From: Saccharum officinarum
Lineage: Eukaryota; Streptophyta; Magnoliopsida; Poales; Poaceae
Assembly: GCA_020631735.1 (NCBI GenBank)
Contig: CM036168.1
Span: 103,932,036 to 103,996,035, forward strand
DNA length: 64,000 bases
Direction: 5' to 3'
In this document: positions 22,464-33,664 of the stretch, in pieces
How the letters are laid out: every line of letters starts with the position of its first letter
Numbering within the stretch: the stretch's first letter is position 1
The notes under the pieces: generated by a model
The model's input: only the letters and a program-made list of their open reading frames with translations
The model's database searches: none
What the model was told of the DNA's origin: nothing
Translations under genes and position numbers: made by a program

Positions 22464-24877
22464 TGAAGGGTCGAGATGGCGGACTAGAGGGGGGTGAATA
22501 GTCCTTTCTAAAACTTAAATGCGTTGGCTAACCAAAACAAATGCGGAATTAAACTTATCGGTCTAGCCAAGACTATACCCCTCTATCTAAGTTCTCTAGC
22601 ACCTTGCAAAGATCCTAATTAAGCAACTAAGGTGCTAAGCATATCAAGAGCTCACCTACTCAATTCTAGAGCAAGGTCACACAAACCTATGCACTAGTAC
22701 TTTGTCAACCGAGGGAGCTCCTACACAACTAGTGAAGCAAAAGCACAAAGCTCCTAAGCTCACTAGCAAAGCTCAATAACAAGGCAACTAATGCCAAATT
22801 AGAGAGCGCAAGTCACTTAGCTACACAAACTAAGCAATGTGACTAACAAGGTTACACAAACCAAATTAGTCACGCAAGGGGAAGCTTCTAGCTACACAAG
22901 CAAGAAGATATCTAGCTAGCTACACAAGCACAACTAGAACAAGGGCAACTACACAAGCACAAGTATATATGAAAGTAAATACAAGCTTGTGTTGTACGAA
23001 AGCAAACCACCGAGAAGAGTAGACAATGTTGACACGGTGATTTTCTCCCGAGGTTCACTTGGTTGCCACCAAGCTACGTCCCCGTTGTGTCGACCAACAC
23101 TTCGTGGTTCGGCGGCTAATCGGTCACACACCGAGCCTCTCAAAAGGCACCGCAAGAACCCACCATAAAGTGTGGTAGCTCAATGACACGCTCAACTAGA
23201 GTTGCTCTTCGCGATCCCCGCGGGGTGAGCACAATCCCCCTCACAAAGCTTCTCCAGAGCCTCGCACAATCTTCTTGCGAGCTTCGACGAAGCCACAAGC
23301 CACCAAGCCGTCTAGGAGGTGGCAACCTCCAAGAGTAACAAGCACCACCGGCTTGCAACACGATCACCTAGTGCCACACGATGCAATCTCTCAAAGCAAC
23401 GCACTAGAATCGCTCTCTCACTCGATCCGATGAACACTATCAAGCATGAGTGAGTTAGAGGTCTCCCAAGCACTACCAAACAAGTCACAAAGACTATAGT
23501 GTGCTCAGCTACCGGCCATGGCCGGCCAAGGCATCTATTTATAACCCCACGGTCAAATAGAGCCGTTACCCCTTCACTGGGTCGAATTCGGGACGACCGG
23601 ACGCGCCGGTCGTAATTGACCGGACGCGCTCAGCCGCGTCCGATCCTCCAACGGTCACTGACCCCAACGGTCAAAACAACGACCGGACGCGCTTCTCAAA
23701 ACGACCGGACGCGCTGGTCCCGATGACCGGACGCGCCGATCGAACAACGGCTAACTGCGAAGCAACGACCGGACGCGCTGCTGACGACCGGACGCGCTGG
23801 TCCCGAGAATGACCGGACGCGCTGGTCGCCTGAGCAGCGCTCAACGAAACAACGACCGGACGCGCTGAAGAAACATGACCGGACGCGACAGTGCCAGCGT
23901 CCGGTTAGAGTCCAGTAAGCTCCCTGAACGACCGGACGCGTCCGATCATCAGTGACCGGACGCGCCTCGCGTCCGATCATCGAACTGAAAATACACAGAC
24001 ACTGAACACTGACCGGACGCGTCCGGTCATGCAAGGACCACGTCCGGTTCAGCGTCCGGTCACCTCTGTGACCTCCGTTCGCCTCCGTTTCTTTTCCGGA
24101 CTTCCGGCGTAGTGGAAAATAGGCATTTCAAGTTCCCAAAAACGCCTGAATCCCGCCTCGCAAGCTCGGCGGGAGGGAGAGAGGAACCCAAACCCTCTCT
24201 ACCGCTCAAACTCTATCGCCTTCGTAAATGTGCCAACACCAACAAGTGATCACCACCTTGTGCACGTGTGTTAGCTTTTTCATAATCTTTTTATCGAAGG
24301 AGTTAACTACTCAACTTGCCTCGCCACTCGATCCTAACACGTATGCAAAGTTAGATCGCTCAAGTGGCACTAGATGACCAATATGCAAACAAGTTTGCCC
24401 CTCTTGATAGTACGGCCATCTATCCTAAATCCGGTCATCAACTTCTCTACATACCTATGACCGGTGAAATGGAAATGCCCTAGGTTATACCTTTGCCTTG
24501 CGCATTCCATTCCATCTCCATTGATGTTGATGCAACACATGCACCAACCAATCACCAAATGATATGATCCACTTCATATCATCACGTGACCGTATTGGTT
24601 CATCGATCTTGACCTCACTTGCTCTTCACCGTTGCCTCGGTCCTTCGGCGCCAAGCCATCACACAACTTGCCCTTCACCCTAGCAACCGGTCCATCAAGC
24701 CAAGCCTCATCTTGATCTTCTCCACCTTGGTCACATGACTCCATGTCATGTCTCATATGCAATGAGATCCTTCATGACACCATCACATGTGGACTAATCT
24801 CCTGTGTATCTCACATAACCACATATTAGTCCACCTAAGTTGTCACTCAATTACCAAAACCAAACAAGGACCTTTCA
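22464..24877 (-). mobile_element. Probable solo LTR nested in the 5' LTR
   Basis: A 2414-bp block interrupts the LTR and is flanked by CCTGG on both sides (22459-22463 and 24878-24882). It starts TGAAGGGTC and ends GACCTTTCA, so it has TG...CA ends with a short inverted terminus and a 5-bp duplication, the signature of an LTR element. It holds no gag or pol, no PBS and no second LTR, so a solo LTR is the simplest reading; a non-autonomous element is the alternative. The strand is inferred weakly from the sharper TGAAAGGTCC terminus at the right. Confidence 0.75.
23590..24060. repeat. GC-rich minisatellite inside the solo LTR
   Basis: GACCGGACGCG recurs at least a dozen times, usually followed by CTGGTCC, CCGGTCG or TCCGATC, with irregular spacers of about 10-30 bp. 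Reverse-complement forms (GCGTCCGGTC) alternate with it, so single strands could fold into many small hairpins. Confidence 0.85.
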
Positions 24878-26484
24878 CCTGGTTCGGGCAAAAGAAGGCC
24901 CTACGTCCAGCGGGGGGGGGGGAGAAGTTTGTATTTCCTTGCACCGAAGTGCTCGTGTAGGAGTTACAAGCATGCGAGAGAGGGCGTCAAGCCCAAGTCT
25001 CAAAGAAAGGAAAAAGAGGACAAGGGTGATTGCTTGAGATATCGATCTCTATCTGGCGTCTTGCCTGTTGTCTCTTGTGTTTCTTTGTTGTCCGTTCGTC
25101 CGTCCCCCTTGTAGAACCCTGGCCTGCCCTTTTATAGGGCGAGAGGAGGCCAAGACGACGGGGAGCCTTGAGGTGATGTTTTGTCGATTCCTGTTGAGCT
25201 GACCGTAGCGACGTGCTCTGGGAATGGCTGGCCATCCCTGGACACCATGGCGTCGTGGGAGACGAGACGGCAAAATGACCCGGAGCGCCGTGCCACACCG
25301 TCCTTCCCTTGCCGTTGAATTGTGCCGAGCGTCGAGGTTGGGTCGAGGCCGGGTCAAGACCGGATGGATAAGGCCAAATCCCCGAGATTGTGGAGAACGG
25401 GCCTTGTCTTATCCTCCCTCGAGGGTGATCGATGGTAAACAGTGCGCGGTAAGGTGGGTACAGTGACGGTTTTCACCTCCCATCATGGGATGGGCGGTAA
25501 AACAGTGAGATCTGACACGGGCATTGTTCCCACGTCGATCCTGGTCGCAGCCATGCCGGTAGGTGGTAGTAGGTAACCGCATTAAATGCTATGGCTTTTG
25601 TCCTGGGGTAGGTAAAGAGAAAGAGTCGAGGCGCTCGACCCGGGCTCACGCGAGTCAGAGTTTTTCCCAGTGGGCGGACGAGCCTCGCACGGGTCGGAGC
25701 GCCGTCGAGGTACCTTGCTGTACGGGATGGGGCGCGGTCGAGGCGCCCCGTCGAGCGGGCCTCGTACGAGTCGGAGGCGGAGCGCGGTCGAGGCGCCCCG
25801 TCGAGCGGGCCTCGTACGAGGCGGACTGGATACGCGGTCGAGGCGGGCTGCCTTTTATTGCGGTTTCAGTTGTTTTAGTTTTTTATTAGCGATGGATGTG
25901 GGTACCCCCGTACTGTTGGTACCGACAATTTTTTTCAAGTTTGAGTAACTTTATAGAATAGAGTAACTACATCTATGTCATAAAATGAGCACCTCATGAA
26001 AATATATCCTATGATAAATCTAATGATACTAATTTTATACCATAAGTCTTAACATTTTTTTTCAAAAAATTCGGTCAAAATTTAAAAAGTTTGACTTAAG
26101 TCAACTCTAGGAATCTATTTATTCAGGGACGGAATGAGTACATAATTATTTTTCCTATATATGTATATGTGTGCATAACAAAAACTATGTATCCAGAAAA
26201 GACAAAACGACTTACATATACGTGTCTAATTAAAATTATGTATATAAAATAGCCATAACGACTTACGATTTAGAATGAAGTAAATAACTCACATAAACAA
26301 ATATGACGAAAAGTTCCTATAGAGCACTTGATCATTAAAAAATCTATCACAATAGCATAAAAGTTGACATGGTACTTACATTGGTACTAGGTTATTAGAT
26401 ATCGACAAATAAAAGAGAGTAATAGAAAATAAGGAAAATATGTGAAGTGTCTAAAATTCAGTCACAAAACCTCTAATATTTGTA

Positions 26485-26743
26485 CTCCCTCCAGGTTGGT
26501 AAAAGAAGTCGTTTTAGACGACGACACGGTCTCCAAAGCATAACTTTGACTTTATTTTTCTATTAAAATATTTATTTAAAAGTGATATACGTCTATTTTT
26601 ATGAAAGTATATTTGAAGACAAATCTATTCATATGGTTTTCATATTTCCAAACTCAATAACTTAAAAGTCATTCATGATTTATATTTTCAATGTTTAACC
26701 TAAACCTTGTAAAAAACGACTTCTTTTACCAACATGGATGTAG
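26485..26743. mobile_element. Stowaway-like MITE
   Basis: 259 bp with long inverted ends (left GGTTGGTAAAAGAAGTCG, right CGACTTCTTTTACCAACA) flanked by TA at 26483-26484 and 26744-26745. The interior is AT-rich. Confidence 0.85.
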
Positions 26744-26956
26744 TATCTAACTATTAACTTTATGGCTATATAAAAAAAACGCACATCAGCGAGCCACATC
26801 GTCTCTTCTGTCCGACCGTCCGATTTGCCACATGCCGCCATCGTCCAATCCATCCCCCATCCGCTCTAAGCCTTCTAAGGTTCTCATGTCTCCTAAAATT
26901 GTTAGCATGTACTACTCTTGCTCTTGTTGTTAATTCTTAAAAAAAGTAAGGCAACC

Positions 26957-26960
<4 letters not shown>

Positions 26961-27048
<88 letters not shown>
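26961..27048. repeat. (AT)44 microsatellite
   Basis: 88 bp of uninterrupted AT dinucleotide. 26140-26484 and 26746-26960 around it are AT-rich intergenic sequence with no gene seen. Confidence 0.97.
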
Positions 27049-27052
<4 letters not shown>

Positions 27053-27660
27053 GAAGTTTGTACAAATTTTTGTGTCTTCGATATGGAGCTCAAAATTTAT
27101 CACGACTAAAACATGTATTTCTTCCCTCCCTGCTTGACTTATGGTACTGATGTATAAAAACTGCAGTGCTATAAGTCTGATATGGCGCACCTGTTCTATT
27201 TGATCCATTTGTATTTACCTCACTCCACATATAGAAAATTAAGATATTTTATTTCTATCACAATCCATCAATATATCAATTAAGGTAATTCGAGTGCAAC
27301 CAAATAGAATTAGAGGTAAACCAAAGAAGTCCTAATCCGGCTGTTTGTGATAAAAGACGCTGCATCTTGTGCATCTCGTTCGTACTTTGTTGCTTTGCTC
27401 GGCACTAGAAATTGAATCGTCGTATCAAATTTGAAGGACTAAAATTGATTTATTCAGGGACAAATTGGATGTCGCCTCAAATTTTGAATAAAAAGTAGCG
27501 AGAAGGAGTAACTAATTACTCGTAATTAAGAAAAAGAAAGCGGTGGATATACTAGAATTACCCACCCTCGCATATCCAAAAGGAGTATACCGCCAAAGAA
27601 AAAGCGGCAGGACAGGCCTGCCTAGATTTGGGGAGGCCACCCGCCACCGAACCCAACTGA

Positions 27661-27894
27661 GGTCTAGCTTAGTTCCCAAATTTTCTCACAAATTCTACTA
27701 TAAAAAAGAAGATTTCTCATCACATCAAAATGTCGGCAAATGTATGGAGTACTAAATATAGATGAAATAAAAAACTAACTGCATAGTTTTATTATACTTT
27801 ACGAGACGAATATTTTAAGTCTAATTAATCAATTTTTAGACAATTTTAACACTGTAGCGCGCAGCGCCGATTTGGTCGGCATCTAAACACGGCC
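27661..27894. mobile_element. MITE of the GGCC-TGTTTAG family
   Basis: The left end AGCTTAGTTCCCAAATTTT and right end CATCTAAACACGGCC enclose the family interior: AAAAAGAAGATT, ATCACATCAAAAT, GGAGTACTAAATATAGATG, TTTACGAGACGAATATTTTA. The same interior occurs at 31106-31385, 31382-31635, 32501-32776, 33404-33664 and, reversed, 35850-36106. No clean target duplication here. Confidence 0.7.
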
Positions 27895-28181
27895 TCACAG
27901 TTCCATTCCACGAGCCCAACAGCGCCGTGGAGGCCTCCCCCTGCCCCCCGGGTCCCGGGCCATCTGCACGTGTCCAAAACGGAGGCGCCAGCCCGCAGCG
28001 GCCAGCTTCCACCCCAGGTTTCCAGAACCTACACGAATATCTTACCCTCCCAGCCTGACCGACCGAACCCAACCCCCAAGGCCCCAACCCGACCCAACCC
28101 AACCCAACCCCCAGTTGGGACGCGGCACCCCTGGCGCGGAAGAGTCAGCGTCTTGCCGGGGCGCCAAGTATCGTAGGGCAG

Positions 28182-28205
28182 CCCCCCCCCCCCCCCCCCC
28201 CCCCC
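28182..28205. repeat. Homopolymer of 24 C in the zinc-finger gene promoter
   Basis: An uninterrupted C run about 440 bp upstream of the start codon. G runs like this can form quadruplexes and are also prone to length errors in sequencing. Confidence 0.95.
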
Positions 28206-28480
28206 ACACCTCCCGACGTGTCCCGAAGCGGGCGCCCCCGTCCCGCCGTCCCCCACCTCGCTCTCCGCATGGCTGACACCTTCCCTCCACGTCCACCACG
28301 CGTCCGCCCATCACGCGATCCTTCTCCCATTGCCCGACCCCACCAGGCAGAACAAACAGTCACTGACCGTGGGCCACCCCGGAAACGTGGGCCGCGGGAA
28401 CTCCGCCTTCTGCCTTAACCCCGGTAAGCTAACCGCGGGCGGCTCGTGGCCCGAGGGCGCGACCGTGGTTAGCGGGCTGC

Positions 28481-28490
28481 TTTATAAGCG
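28481..28490 (+). promoter_or_regulatory. TATA-like box of the CCCH gene
   Basis: TTTATAAG lies about 155 bp before the ATG, at the edge of GC-rich DNA; transcription would then start near 28515. Further upstream, CACGTGTC at 27967-27974 contains the ACGTGTC core of ABA-response elements. Both are consensus matches only. Confidence 0.5.
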
Positions 28491-28643
28491 CGCTGCCCTT
28501 CGGCCTCGTCTCCCTCGTCCCCAACCCGCGCACTGACTGCCCCCGGTCTCTACACACAGAGATTAGCCCAGTCCACAAGATCTCCCATAGACCAAAGGAC
28601 GAGTTGAGGGAAGGAAGGAAACAGAGGCCCGATCCTAGCCACC

Positions 28644-29807
28644 ATGATGATGATGGGCGAAGGCGTGAGCGTGCCGCCGTGGTCCCACCACGTCCCCGTG
28701 AGCGGCGTCGACGTCGGCGGCGGCTGCGGCGATGAGATGACGCCGTACCTGCTCGCGGCGCTGCGCCAGTACCTGCCGTGCAACGACGCCGCCGGAGCCG
28801 AGGCGGGCGACGAGGATGCGGCGGCCGCGGCCGCCATGGCCGCGGGCGTGGACGGCTACGGCTGCGACGAGTTCCGCATGTACGAGTTCAAGGTCCGGCG
28901 GTGCGCCCGCGCGCGCAGCCACGACTGGACCGAGTGCCCCTTCGCGCACCCGGGGGAGAAGGCGCGGCGCCGCGACCCGCGCAAGTACCACTACTCCGGC
29001 ACCGCCTGCCCGGACTTCCGCAAGGGCGGGTGCAAGCGCGGCGACAACTGCGACTTCGCGCACGGCGTCTTCGAGTGCTGGCTCCACCCGGCGCGCTACC
29101 GCACCCAGCCCTGCAAGGACGGCACCGCCTGCCGCCGCCGGGTCTGCTTCTTCGCGCACACCCCAGACCAGCTGCGCGTGCTCCCGACCACGCAGCACCA
29201 GCAGTCCAGCCCCCGGGGCGCCGCGTGCTCGCCGCTCGCCGAGTCCTACGACGGCTCCCCGCTGCGGCGCCAGGCGTTCGAGAGCTACCTCACCACCAAG
29301 AGCGTCGTGTCCTCGTCGCCGACCAGCACCCTCATGTCGCCGCCCAAGTCGCCCCCGTCGGAGTCCCCGCCATTGTCGCCGGACGGGCCCGCCGCGTTCC
29401 GCCGCGGGTCCTGGCCGGGCGTCGGGTCCCCCGTCAACGACGTGCTCGCCACTCTCCGCCAGCTCCGCCTCAGCAAGGCCAACTCGTCCCCATCGGGCGG
29501 GTGGGGCGGCTACCCGGCGTGCGCGGTCGCGTACGGATCGCCCACGGCGGGCGGGTTCTACAGCCTGCCCTCCACCCCGAGAGCCACGCCGACGACCCTG
29601 GCCACCGCCTCCGGCTACATGGCCAACCTGGAGCCGCTTGACGTCAGCTTCGGCGGCGACGAGGAGCCCGTGGAGAGGGTGGAGTCAGGGCGGGCCCTCC
29701 GCACGAAGGTGTTCGAGCGGCTCAGCAGGGAGGGGGCTGTTTCCGGCGATTTCACTGCCGGAATCGGTGGCCCCGACGTCGGGTGGGTCTCCGACCTCAT
29801 CAACTGA
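28644..29807 (+). CDS. Tandem CCCH zinc-finger protein, plant RR-TZF family
   Basis: Intronless, 387 residues. The start is the first of four ATGs in a GCCACCATG context. After an Ala/acidic N-terminus comes the arginine-rich region with Cys87, Cys98 and His102, then the tandem fingers C122-x7-C130-x5-C136-x3-H140, a 16-residue linker, and C157-x5-C163-x4-C168-x3-H172. This is exactly the plant-specific RR-TZF spacing (AtTZF1-6, OsTZF families). The C-terminal half is Ser/Pro-rich and low in complexity, and the protein ends [11 protein letters not shown], a tail common in this family. Known members bind AU-rich mRNA, shuttle between nucleus and cytoplasmic granules and act in ABA, light and stress responses; that role here is inferred from the family. 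All zinc ligands are present and no frameshift is seen. It is the only intact host gene in the window. I cannot assign the exact orthologue. Confidence 0.95.
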   Translation: MMMMGEGVSVPPWSHHVPVSGVDVGGGCGDEMTPYLLAALRQYLPCNDAAGAEAGDEDAAAAAAMAAGVDGYGCDEFRMYEFKVRRCARARSHDWTECPFAHPGEKARRRDPRKYHYSGTACPDFRKGGCKRGDNCDFAHGVFECWLHPARYRTQPCKDGTACRRRVCFFAHTPDQLRVLPTTQHQQSSPRGAACSPLAESYDGSPLRRQAFESYLTTKSVVSSSPTSTLMSPPKSPPSESPPLSPDGPAAFRRGSWPGVGSPVNDVLATLRQLRLSKANSSPSGGWGGYPACAVAYGSPTAGGFYSLPSTPRATPTTLATASGYMANLEPLDVSFGGDEEPVERVESGRALRTKVFERLSREGAVSGDFTAGIGGPDVGWVSDLIN

Positions 29808-30510
29808 GGCGGCGGCCGGTCGTTCAATGGCAATGGGCATGAAGAAAGGTGGTGGTAGCCGTAACAGAGAAGGATGGCATCCAAAAAAAAAATGGTTCCA
29901 TGTTTCCCTTTCGTTGCTTCCAATTAATTCCGCTAATCCCCCTGTACATATCTATCGCGCTGTGAATATTCCCCGGTTGGTTGGTAGACGGAGGATGCTA
30001 GGTGGTGGTGGAAGGAGGGATTTGTTTTGGGGTTCTTGAGGTAGCGGAAAATATCCAAGGAAAATAGAAAAAAAAAAGAAGTGTAGATGTAGTAGGCGGC
30101 GGCGGTGGTTTGTGTCCTCTTCTGTGCATATGGTGTTGGAGGAGGCGAAGCATGGCGGGGCCTGATGGTGACGACGAAGACGGCCGGATTTCCAGCGGGC
30201 ACGGCGGCCGCTGCTTGGTATTTCTGTGATTCCGGAGCATGCTAGTTTGATGATGTTTCAAGTTCATCGTTTGTGCATTAGGCATCGGCTAGTTGGCGAT
30301 TGCAATCTGCTTGTGGATTACTACCCCTCCATTTTGTTGATGTAATCTGTTTATTAAGACCCAGCAAGCATTCCCTACAGCATATTTTGTACTTTTAATA
30401 TCGTAGTATAGTAGTAGGTGCCGAAATCTTTCACCCGCTATTGGAGGTGAATTTCCCATGTAATCTTTTGTTCAAGTAAATGGTTTAATGAAATCGATGT
30501 TTATTATCGT
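29808..30510 (+). other. Likely 3' UTR of the CCCH gene
   Basis: AT-richer DNA follows the stop. Possible polyadenylation signals are TGTAATCTGTTTATTAAG near 30340 and AAATGGTTTAATGAAATCG near 30478. Without transcripts the end is uncertain, so the extent is an estimate. Confidence 0.45.
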
Positions 30511-31105
30511 ATTATATCGCCCTAATGATCAATGTGTTTTGTCGTCTTTTGTGGAGCCTGTGCTCTCTCTGTGTGCCTTTGTGTTGTGAGCACAACGCCT
30601 CGGATTGGCGATATCGGAGGCGGGCGAGAGCGAGACCTCGAGTGTGAATCTTGTGAACTGGCGAGTGGCGCCGTGCAAGTGCTGATGGTTGGAACAGTAT
30701 CGGCGATGTGGCCGTCGAAACTTCCCGCGAGCGCGACCGGCGTCCGGCGTTTGCCGCGGCACGGGAGTCGCCGCCCGGTCGTTTTCCGCCTGCGGCGGAG
30801 GAAGAAAAGAAAAGAGAGGCGTCGACGGCCGCGGGTCTCCGTCGCTGTGGGGTCGCCGGCTCGCCGCTGCACGTGCGCCGCGCGACGCTGCTGCTGCTGG
30901 ACCTTGGGCGCACAGACTGATGCTCTCTCCCCAACTCGGGCCCTCCGAGAGCTCCGATCGCCATGGAAACGTGTGGTTGGTCGCTAGTGAATTTTCGTCG
31001 GCAAAAAAGGGCACAAAAAAGTTCGTGGAAGTGTCCACGCGTAGGATGCTCGCGGACTGAACCAGACCGCATACATTGCGACCCTGCAGTAGTCAGTACA
31101 GTAGA
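30511..31105. other. Intergenic, GC-rich, no recognisable gene
   Basis: Several overlapping frames are open on both strands. None resembles a known protein, and composition alone explains them. Confidence 0.6.
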
Positions 31106-31385
31106 GGGCTTGTTTACGTACCCAAATTCACACTTAAATATTCACACTTAAATTCTAGGAGTATGTAAAAAGAAGACTCCTCGTCACATCAAAATATCAG
31201 CACATATATGGAGTAGTAAATATAGATAAAATCAAAAACTAATTACACAGTTTTGTTCTATTTTGCGAGACGAATATTTTAAACCTAATTAATCAATGTT
31301 TGAACAATTATTACCACATAAAAACAAAAATACTACAGTATTTAACAGTAAATCGGGCTGTCCTGATTCGGGCATCTAAACGGCC
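31106..31385. mobile_element. MITE, abutting the next one
   Basis: It begins GGGCTTGTTTACGTACCC and ends GATTCGGGCATCTAAACGGCC. The interior words GAAGACTCCTCGTCACATC, GGAGTAGTAAATATAG and GCGAGACGAATATTTTAA match the GGCC-TGTTTAG family. Its last four bases are also the first four of the MITE that follows. Confidence 0.7.
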
Positions 31386-31635
31386 ATGTTTAGATCCCAA
31401 ATATTTTTCCAAATTCTACTGTGCAAAAAGAAGATTCCCCATCATATCAAAATACCGGCACATGCATAAAGTACTAAATGTAGATGAAATCAAAAACTAA
31501 TTGCACAGTTTTATTGTATTTTGCGAGACGAACGTTTTGAGACTAATTAGTCAATGTTTGAACAATTTTTGCTAAATAAAAACAAAATGCTACCGTACAA
31601 CCGCCGCCGCCGATTCCGGGCATCTAACCACGCCC
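31382..31635. mobile_element. MITE of the GGCC-TGTTTAG family
   Basis: Ends GGCCATGTTTAGATCCC and GGGCATCTAACCACGCCC are imperfectly inverted; the family interior is present. Confidence 0.75.
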
Positions 31636-31954
31636 GAGTCGAGCGGCAGTGCGTGTCCAGGAGTACGGCGAGGGCGCGGCGCAGAGTTGTCGCCGTCGTC
31701 GGAGCCGGGAATCGGTGGACCCCAACGATGGGGACGAAGCCGGGGTGGTGATGGACGTCGCGTCGTCCAGATCTGACGCGGCGTCCAGATCCGAGGGGAG
31801 CAATAATGGCCAACAACGAGGCGCAACGCTCCCGGTCCGGACGGCCCGGCCTCCTGCTCGGCTGCTGCTGCTCCGATCGACGGGACGTCTGGATCGCGGC
31901 GACTTTTCTCCCTTCTCCGGCACGCACGCCGGCCGCACAGCGCGTCGTCGACTG

Positions 31955-32198
31955 GGGGTGCGTTCACCTCGCGAAAAGCCGGTGAATAGTTACTGTAGCA
32001 TCTTTCTTTGTTATTTAGCAAAATTTATTTAATTATGAACTAACTAGGTTCAAAAGATTCGTCTCGACATTTATAGACAAACTATGCAATTAGTTATCTT
32101 TTTTATCTATATTTAATGCTCCATTCATGTGTCGAAAGATTTGATGTGATGAGTGGAAGAGAAAATATTTTGGGTTGGGATGGGGAAGTGAACAAGGT
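31955..32198. mobile_element. MITE, GTTCAC-ended family
   Basis: It runs from GGGGTGCGTTCACC to GGGGAAGTGAACAAGG, with interior GAACTAACTAGGTTCAAAAG, GACATTTATAGACAAACTATG and TTTATCTATATTTAATGCTC. The element at 34697-34930 is the same family in the other orientation. Confidence 0.7.
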
Positions 32199-32500
32199 CA
32201 CAGGGCAATCTCCCCCCGTAGACGGTGCAGTACGCGTAGTGGGGGCTGAATGAGTAGGACGGAGGTCGACTATTGGGGTTGTGGAGCAGGGCAATCTGCA
32301 TTGCTTGCAACCTGTTTGGTTCGCTGTATTGCATCATGCAGCTGCGGATTCGATTCGATCGATCTGCGTTGCCTGGCTGGAGTGGAGCAGGGTAGGGTGT
32401 GTGGGGCTGGCGATCTGCGCGGCGGTGGTGGTGTGTCATGTGTGGAGCAGCCTGTCTGGTTCCACGAGACAGGATGGCCTCGTTTGTTTTACCCTTTTTA

Positions 32501-32776
32501 GGTCTCGTTTAGATTTTAGAATTCACCTTCAAATTCTACTATGCAAAAAGGAAATTCTCCATCACATTAAAATACCGGCAAATGCATGGAGTACTAAATG
32601 TAGATGAAATCATAAACTAATTGCACAGTTTTGTTGTACTTTGCGAGACGAACATTTTGAGTCTAATTAATCAATTTTTGGATAATTTTTTAGACTAAAA
32701 AACAAAAGTGCTACAGTGTTCGGAGGTGGCACTGTGCAAATTCGGCCACCGCCGAATCAGGTAACTAAACAAGGCC
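32501..32776. mobile_element. MITE with TTA target duplication
   Basis: 276 bp, GGTCTCGTTTAGATTTT to GTAACTAAACAAGGCC, flanked by TTA at 32498-32500 and 32777-32779. The interior is that of the GGCC-TGTTTAG family. The PIF/Harbinger-type 3-bp target supports Tourist-like mobility. Confidence 0.85.
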
Positions 32777-32779
32777 TTA

Positions 32780-33112
32780 GTTTTCTCTCTTTTTTTAGTG
32801 TACTTCCTTCTGAAAAATGTACTCGTAGTAATGCTACTCAGTTGTCGCTTTTTAATGAGCCAATAAATCTTTAAATCACGAGTTCAAATGAATATATAAA
32901 ATACTGATGTTTATGATGCAAAGTATAATTAGATTAATCATAAAGAACCTACAGTATTTAGATATGCTTCATATACTCCGTGTTTGATACTAATTTGTAT
33001 AAGCTTCATTAATTAAACTATAAAAACATGTACGGAAGTGTTTGTAGTGTTCTTTTGGAGCCTTGGCGTTCAGGAGCAGATTGTTCTGCAGTTTTCTTTC
33101 GCCTTTGTCTGA
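32780..33112. other. AT-rich intergenic DNA
   Basis: No gene or named repeat. AT-rich text resembling a worn Stowaway interior lies around 32830-33030. Confidence 0.5.
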
Positions 33113-33344
33113 TGGGGTGTTTGGTTCGAGGAGTTAAAGTTTAACAAACACTGTAGCACTTTCGTCTTATTTGATAAAAAGTTTTCAATCTTGGACTAAT
33201 TAGGCTTAATAGATTCGTCTCGTAAATTACTCCTAATCTGTACCGACATGTATGCAATTAGTCTACATTTAATACTCCATGCATTTGAGGAAACATTAAT
33301 GTAATGGGAGTTAAACTTTAACAAAACGTAACCAAACAGACCCT
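33113..33344. mobile_element. Tourist-like MITE, same family as 1280-1509
   Basis: GGGGTGTTTGGTTCGAG to GTAACCAAACAGACCC. The interior closely follows the 1280-1509 element (CTGTAGCACTTTCGTC, AGGCTTAATAGATTCGTC). The right flank TAA is present and the left one is altered. Confidence 0.8.
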
Positions 33345-33403
33345 AAAACGTGTCATTCAGATTGCTTGGTGCCTTGGTCAAACAACTAGTACAGCTCTCT
33401 TTC

Positions 33404-33664
33404 GGCCATATTTAGTTTCCAAATTTGGTCTAAAATGCACTGTGCAAAAAGAAGATTCACCGTCACATTAAAATACCGGCACATGTATGGAGTACTAAGT
33501 GTAGATGAAATCAAAAACTAATTACACAGTTTTGTTGTACTTTACGAGACGAACATTTTAAGCCTAATTAATCAATGTTTGAATAATTATTACCAAATAA
33601 AAACAAATGCTACAGTACCAAACAGTAGTTTGGGTATCTCCAATTTGGAAATTTAAACAAGGCC
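33404..33664. mobile_element. MITE of the GGCC-TGTTTAG family
   Basis: GGCCATATTTAGTTTCCAAA to TTTGGAAATTTAAACAAGGCC, with long inverted ends; family interior present. No clear target duplication. Confidence 0.8.

Larger units (their letters stand above)
11557..25927 (-). mobile_element. Ty3/gypsy LTR retrotransposon, Tat/Retand-like, minus strand, pol-deleted
   Basis: Two LTRs of 1146 bp (11557-12702) and 1147 bp (22362-25927 without its insert) begin TGTCGG and end CCGACA. The strand follows from a primer-binding-like site beside the right LTR and from gag, protease, RT-start and integrase-end fragments running right to left. RT, RNase H and the integrase core are deleted near 19365, so the copy cannot have moved by itself since then. 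Between the integrase end and the left LTR lie about 6 kb with an opposite-strand gene and tandem repeats, an arrangement known from Tat/Retand-type elements (RIRE2, Grande). Hand comparison of the LTRs gives about 33 differences (about 3%). Flanking 5-mers AAATT and ATTTT are not a clean target duplication. Confidence 0.9.
22362..25927 (-). repeat. 5' LTR of the Retand-like element, interrupted
   Basis: Same ends as the 11557-12702 LTR. Removing the insert at 22464-24877 and one copy of its 5-bp target duplication leaves 1147 bp. Most differences from the other LTR are transitions. Confidence 0.92.
11506..26138. mobile_element. Stowaway-like MITE split by the LTR retrotransposon
   Basis: The left piece (11506-11556) begins CTCCCTCCGTCTCTAAATA after TA at 11504-11505. 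The right piece (25928-26138) ends TTCAGGGACGGAATGAG before TA at 26139-26140. Joined, they give a MITE of about 262 bp with inverted ends and a TA target duplication. Its interior (ATCCGTGCC, TGAGCACCTCAT, TAATGATACTAATTT) also occurs in the MITE at 38050-38235. The LTR element inserted into it, so the MITE is older. Confidence 0.8.

Noticed and set aside
11557..25927. AAATT as the target duplication of the Retand-like element
   Set aside because: The right flank reads ATTTT; only three of five bases agree, so it is reported as unclear. The broken Stowaway supports the insertion point instead.
28778..30039. Frames of 287 and 407 codons overlapping the CCCH gene
   Set aside because: They are shifted readings of the same GC-rich coding sequence; only the 28644-29807 frame contains the zinc-finger ligands.
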